In this document: one piece after another, positions 62,890-64,000 of the stretch
Position numbering within the stretch: the first letter of the stretch is position 1
Layout: each line of letters starts with the position of its first letter
Origin: Porifericola rhodea
GTDB taxonomy: Bacteria > Bacteroidota > Bacteroidia > Cytophagales > Cyclobacteriaceae
Length of the DNA: 64,000 nt
Direction of reading: 5' to 3'
NCBI RefSeq assembly: GCF_030506305.1
Contig: NZ_CP119421.1
Location: forward strand, 3,364,501-3,428,500
Notes under the pieces: model-generated
Databases searched by the model: none
The model's input: the letters and a program-made list of their open reading frames with translations, nothing else
What the model was told of the DNA's origin: nothing
Program-made: the position numbers and the translations under genes

Positions 62890-64000
62890 TTGTTTACCCG
62901 GCTATTCCAGTAGATTTTTAAGTTTTTGGTGGCACGGCCGGCAGCAATAATATCCAGGTCACCATCCTGGTCAAGGTCAGCCACTTTAAGATCTTCGCAG
63001 GCCATACCATTGTCATCTATAAAATAGTGCATCCACGACTCACCGGTATCATCCATAGGTACAAAAATCTTAATACCTACTTTCCCTTTTTTGTTAGGTT
63101 CACGCCAGCCTACAATGATCTGGTCTTTGCCCATATCCAGCACATCTGCGGCTACCAAAGCATGCCCCTGCTTAAGATCATCATACAATACGGTTTTATT
63201 CTTAAAGTTTTTTCCGGTATAAAGCATAAGGTTGGTACCGTGCATGGGTTCAATCGTACTTACAAAAGCTTTGTTGCCTAATTGCCCTAGGCTAATTTCA
63301 CCAGCCCCCTCTTTCAGTTCTGCCAGCTCTTTGGTCTCCCAGTTTTGGGCATACTCATGCTTTTTTATTCCTTCTTTACCCACGACCCAGAGTGAGGCAG
63401 GTATTTCCGAACGATCAACAGTAAAGTTATGGGTCATGTGCATACTGCTATCAATCAGGTGCATCGCCCATTCATCTTCGGGGTTTTGGGGCATTTGGTA
63501 GGCATAAACTTTTACCCCAGCACCTTTACCACCTTTATTGCCCCGACCATGTAACGGTAATACTATGAGTTGATAATCATTTTTCGCAGTCTGTACCCAT
63601 TGCATACGGTGTACAGTAGGTTCGTGAGGTAGCTTTACTGGCTTCCATTTGTCTTCCGGGTTTTCGGGGCGCATCAGGTAGTGTACTGATCCAGATGCTT
63701 TGGTATCTGTAGTTTCTCCAGGATTCCACTGAGCTCCTACTGCTATCTCTACTTTTCCATCCTGGTTAATATCTTCAACCGCCAGGCAGACATTGTCTCT
63801 GTCTGTTAGGTTATCGGCAATCACAAATTTTTCCCAATCACCGTTACGATACCATACAAACTGTTTTTGGTCTGCTAAAATGATGTCATCAGAGCCATCT
63901 CCATCTACATCTCCTATGGCTAATCCGTAGCCAATATCTATGTCATCTATGCTTTCTTCTACGAAGGGTGAAGACAGTACTTGTGCAGAAAGAGAAGAAA
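62886..64000 (-). CDS. VCBS/FG-GAP repeat exported protein (cut by window end)
   Basis: Partial: 371 codons are seen, and the N-terminus lies beyond the window. The visible N-terminal end is SSLSAQVLSSP, most likely the end of a signal peptide. FG-GAP/VCBS blades follow: GDVDGDGSDDIILADQ, VEDINQDGKVEIAVGAQW, LVAADVLDMGKDQIIVGW and VADLDQDGDLDIIAAG. This is a calcium-binding seven-bladed propeller. The reading frame is open through 63824 up to the window edge, so a GTG at 63824 is not the true start. Its stop overlaps that of the L,D-transpeptidase gene by four bases. Confidence 0.85.
   Translation of the reverse strand, partial: SSLSAQVLSSPFVEESIDDIDIGYGLAIGDVDGDGSDDIILADQKQFVWYRNGDWEKFVIADNLTDRDNVCLAVEDINQDGKVEIAVGAQWNPGETTDTKASGSVHYLMRPENPEDKWKPVKLPHEPTVHRMQWVQTAKNDYQLIVLPLHGRGNKGGKGAGVKVYAYQMPQNPEDEWAMHLIDSSMHMTHNFTVDRSEIPASLWVVGKEGIKKHEYAQNWETKELAELKEGAGEISLGQLGNKAFVSTIEPMHGTNLMLYTGKNFKNKTVLYDDLKQGHALVAADVLDMGKDQIIVGWREPNKKGKVGIKIFVPMDDTGESWMHYFIDDNGMACEDLKVADLDQDGDLDIIAAGRATKNLKIYWNSRVNN

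Noticed and set aside
63824-63824. GTG at 63824 as the start of the VCBS gene
   Set aside because: The frame upstream continues with clear VCBS blade sequence to the window edge, so the gene is cut rather than starting here.
1-64000. tRNA, rRNA, CRISPR, integrase, transposase or phage genes
   Set aside because: None was recognised in the gaps or frames; absence was judged by eye and a covariance-model scan would be needed for tRNA and small RNA.

Overview
The window reads as a chromosomal segment of a Bacteroidota bacterium, most likely of the order Cytophagales and probably an environmental or marine heterotroph. The evidence is a type IX secretion C-terminal sorting domain (9143-11098), many lipoprotein signal peptides, upstream TAnnTTTG (Bacteroidota -7) motifs, a long SecA of about 1,125 residues, sulfatases of the CxPxR type, a GH140-like glycosidase and CarboxypepD_reg-like proteins. 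No rRNA, tRNA, CRISPR array, integrase, transposase or phage gene was recognised. The species assignment is inference.

Layout. 0-5.4 kb: OmpA-type lipoprotein, moaC, a GNAT acetyltransferase coupled to a small membrane protein, then a leftward operon of phenylalanine hydroxylase, sulfotransferase-like protein and class IV aminotransferase. 5.5-9.1 kb: SDR protein and a molybdopterin locus (MOSC protein, moaE, moaD leftward; moaA rightward). 9.1-18.7 kb: T9SS cargo, porin, a nucleotidyltransferase/GHMP-kinase fusion, lipoprotein, hybrid histidine kinase, Nudix hydrolase. 18.8-25.4 kb: dnaK, CarboxypepD_reg protein, Gfo/Idh/MocA oxidoreductase, an HPt-like protein facing a degenerate histidine kinase. 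25.6-29.3 kb: modABC with an orphan DUF4212 symporter subunit, and a signal-less substrate-binding protein. 29.5-33.2 kb: a tight three-gene operon of N-formylglutamate amidohydrolase-like, DUF1704/QEGLA metallopeptidase and GshB-like ATP-grasp ligase, the most attractive candidate for an under-described peptide-tagging system. 33.3-40.5 kb: YceI, a TPM/TPM/LemA operon, VOC protein, M20 amidohydrolase, arsenosugar-type glycosyltransferase, DUF547 lipoprotein. 40.7-56 kb: secreted hydrolases and glycan degradation, with two visibly broken genes (a GH140-like gene with a T-tract frameshift and a CSLREA-type gene with two nonsense codons), two sulfatases, an M20 peptidase and a 1,103-residue beta-propeller/amidohydrolase. 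56.4-64 kb: dapF (with an unusual active-site serine), secA, alpha/beta hydrolase, membrane-anchored nuclease, L,D-transpeptidase, and the cut-off end of a VCBS/FG-GAP protein.

How it fits together. Molybdenum uptake (modABC) and cofactor synthesis (moaA, moaC, moaD, moaE, MOSC) lie in three blocks within 27 kb; moeA, mobA and any molybdoenzyme are not in the window. DapF and the L,D-transpeptidase both concern peptidoglycan. The two sulfatases, the GH140-like gene and the T9SS cargo suggest use of sulfated or pectin-like polysaccharides. Function calls rest on motif recognition by eye; no database search was possible.
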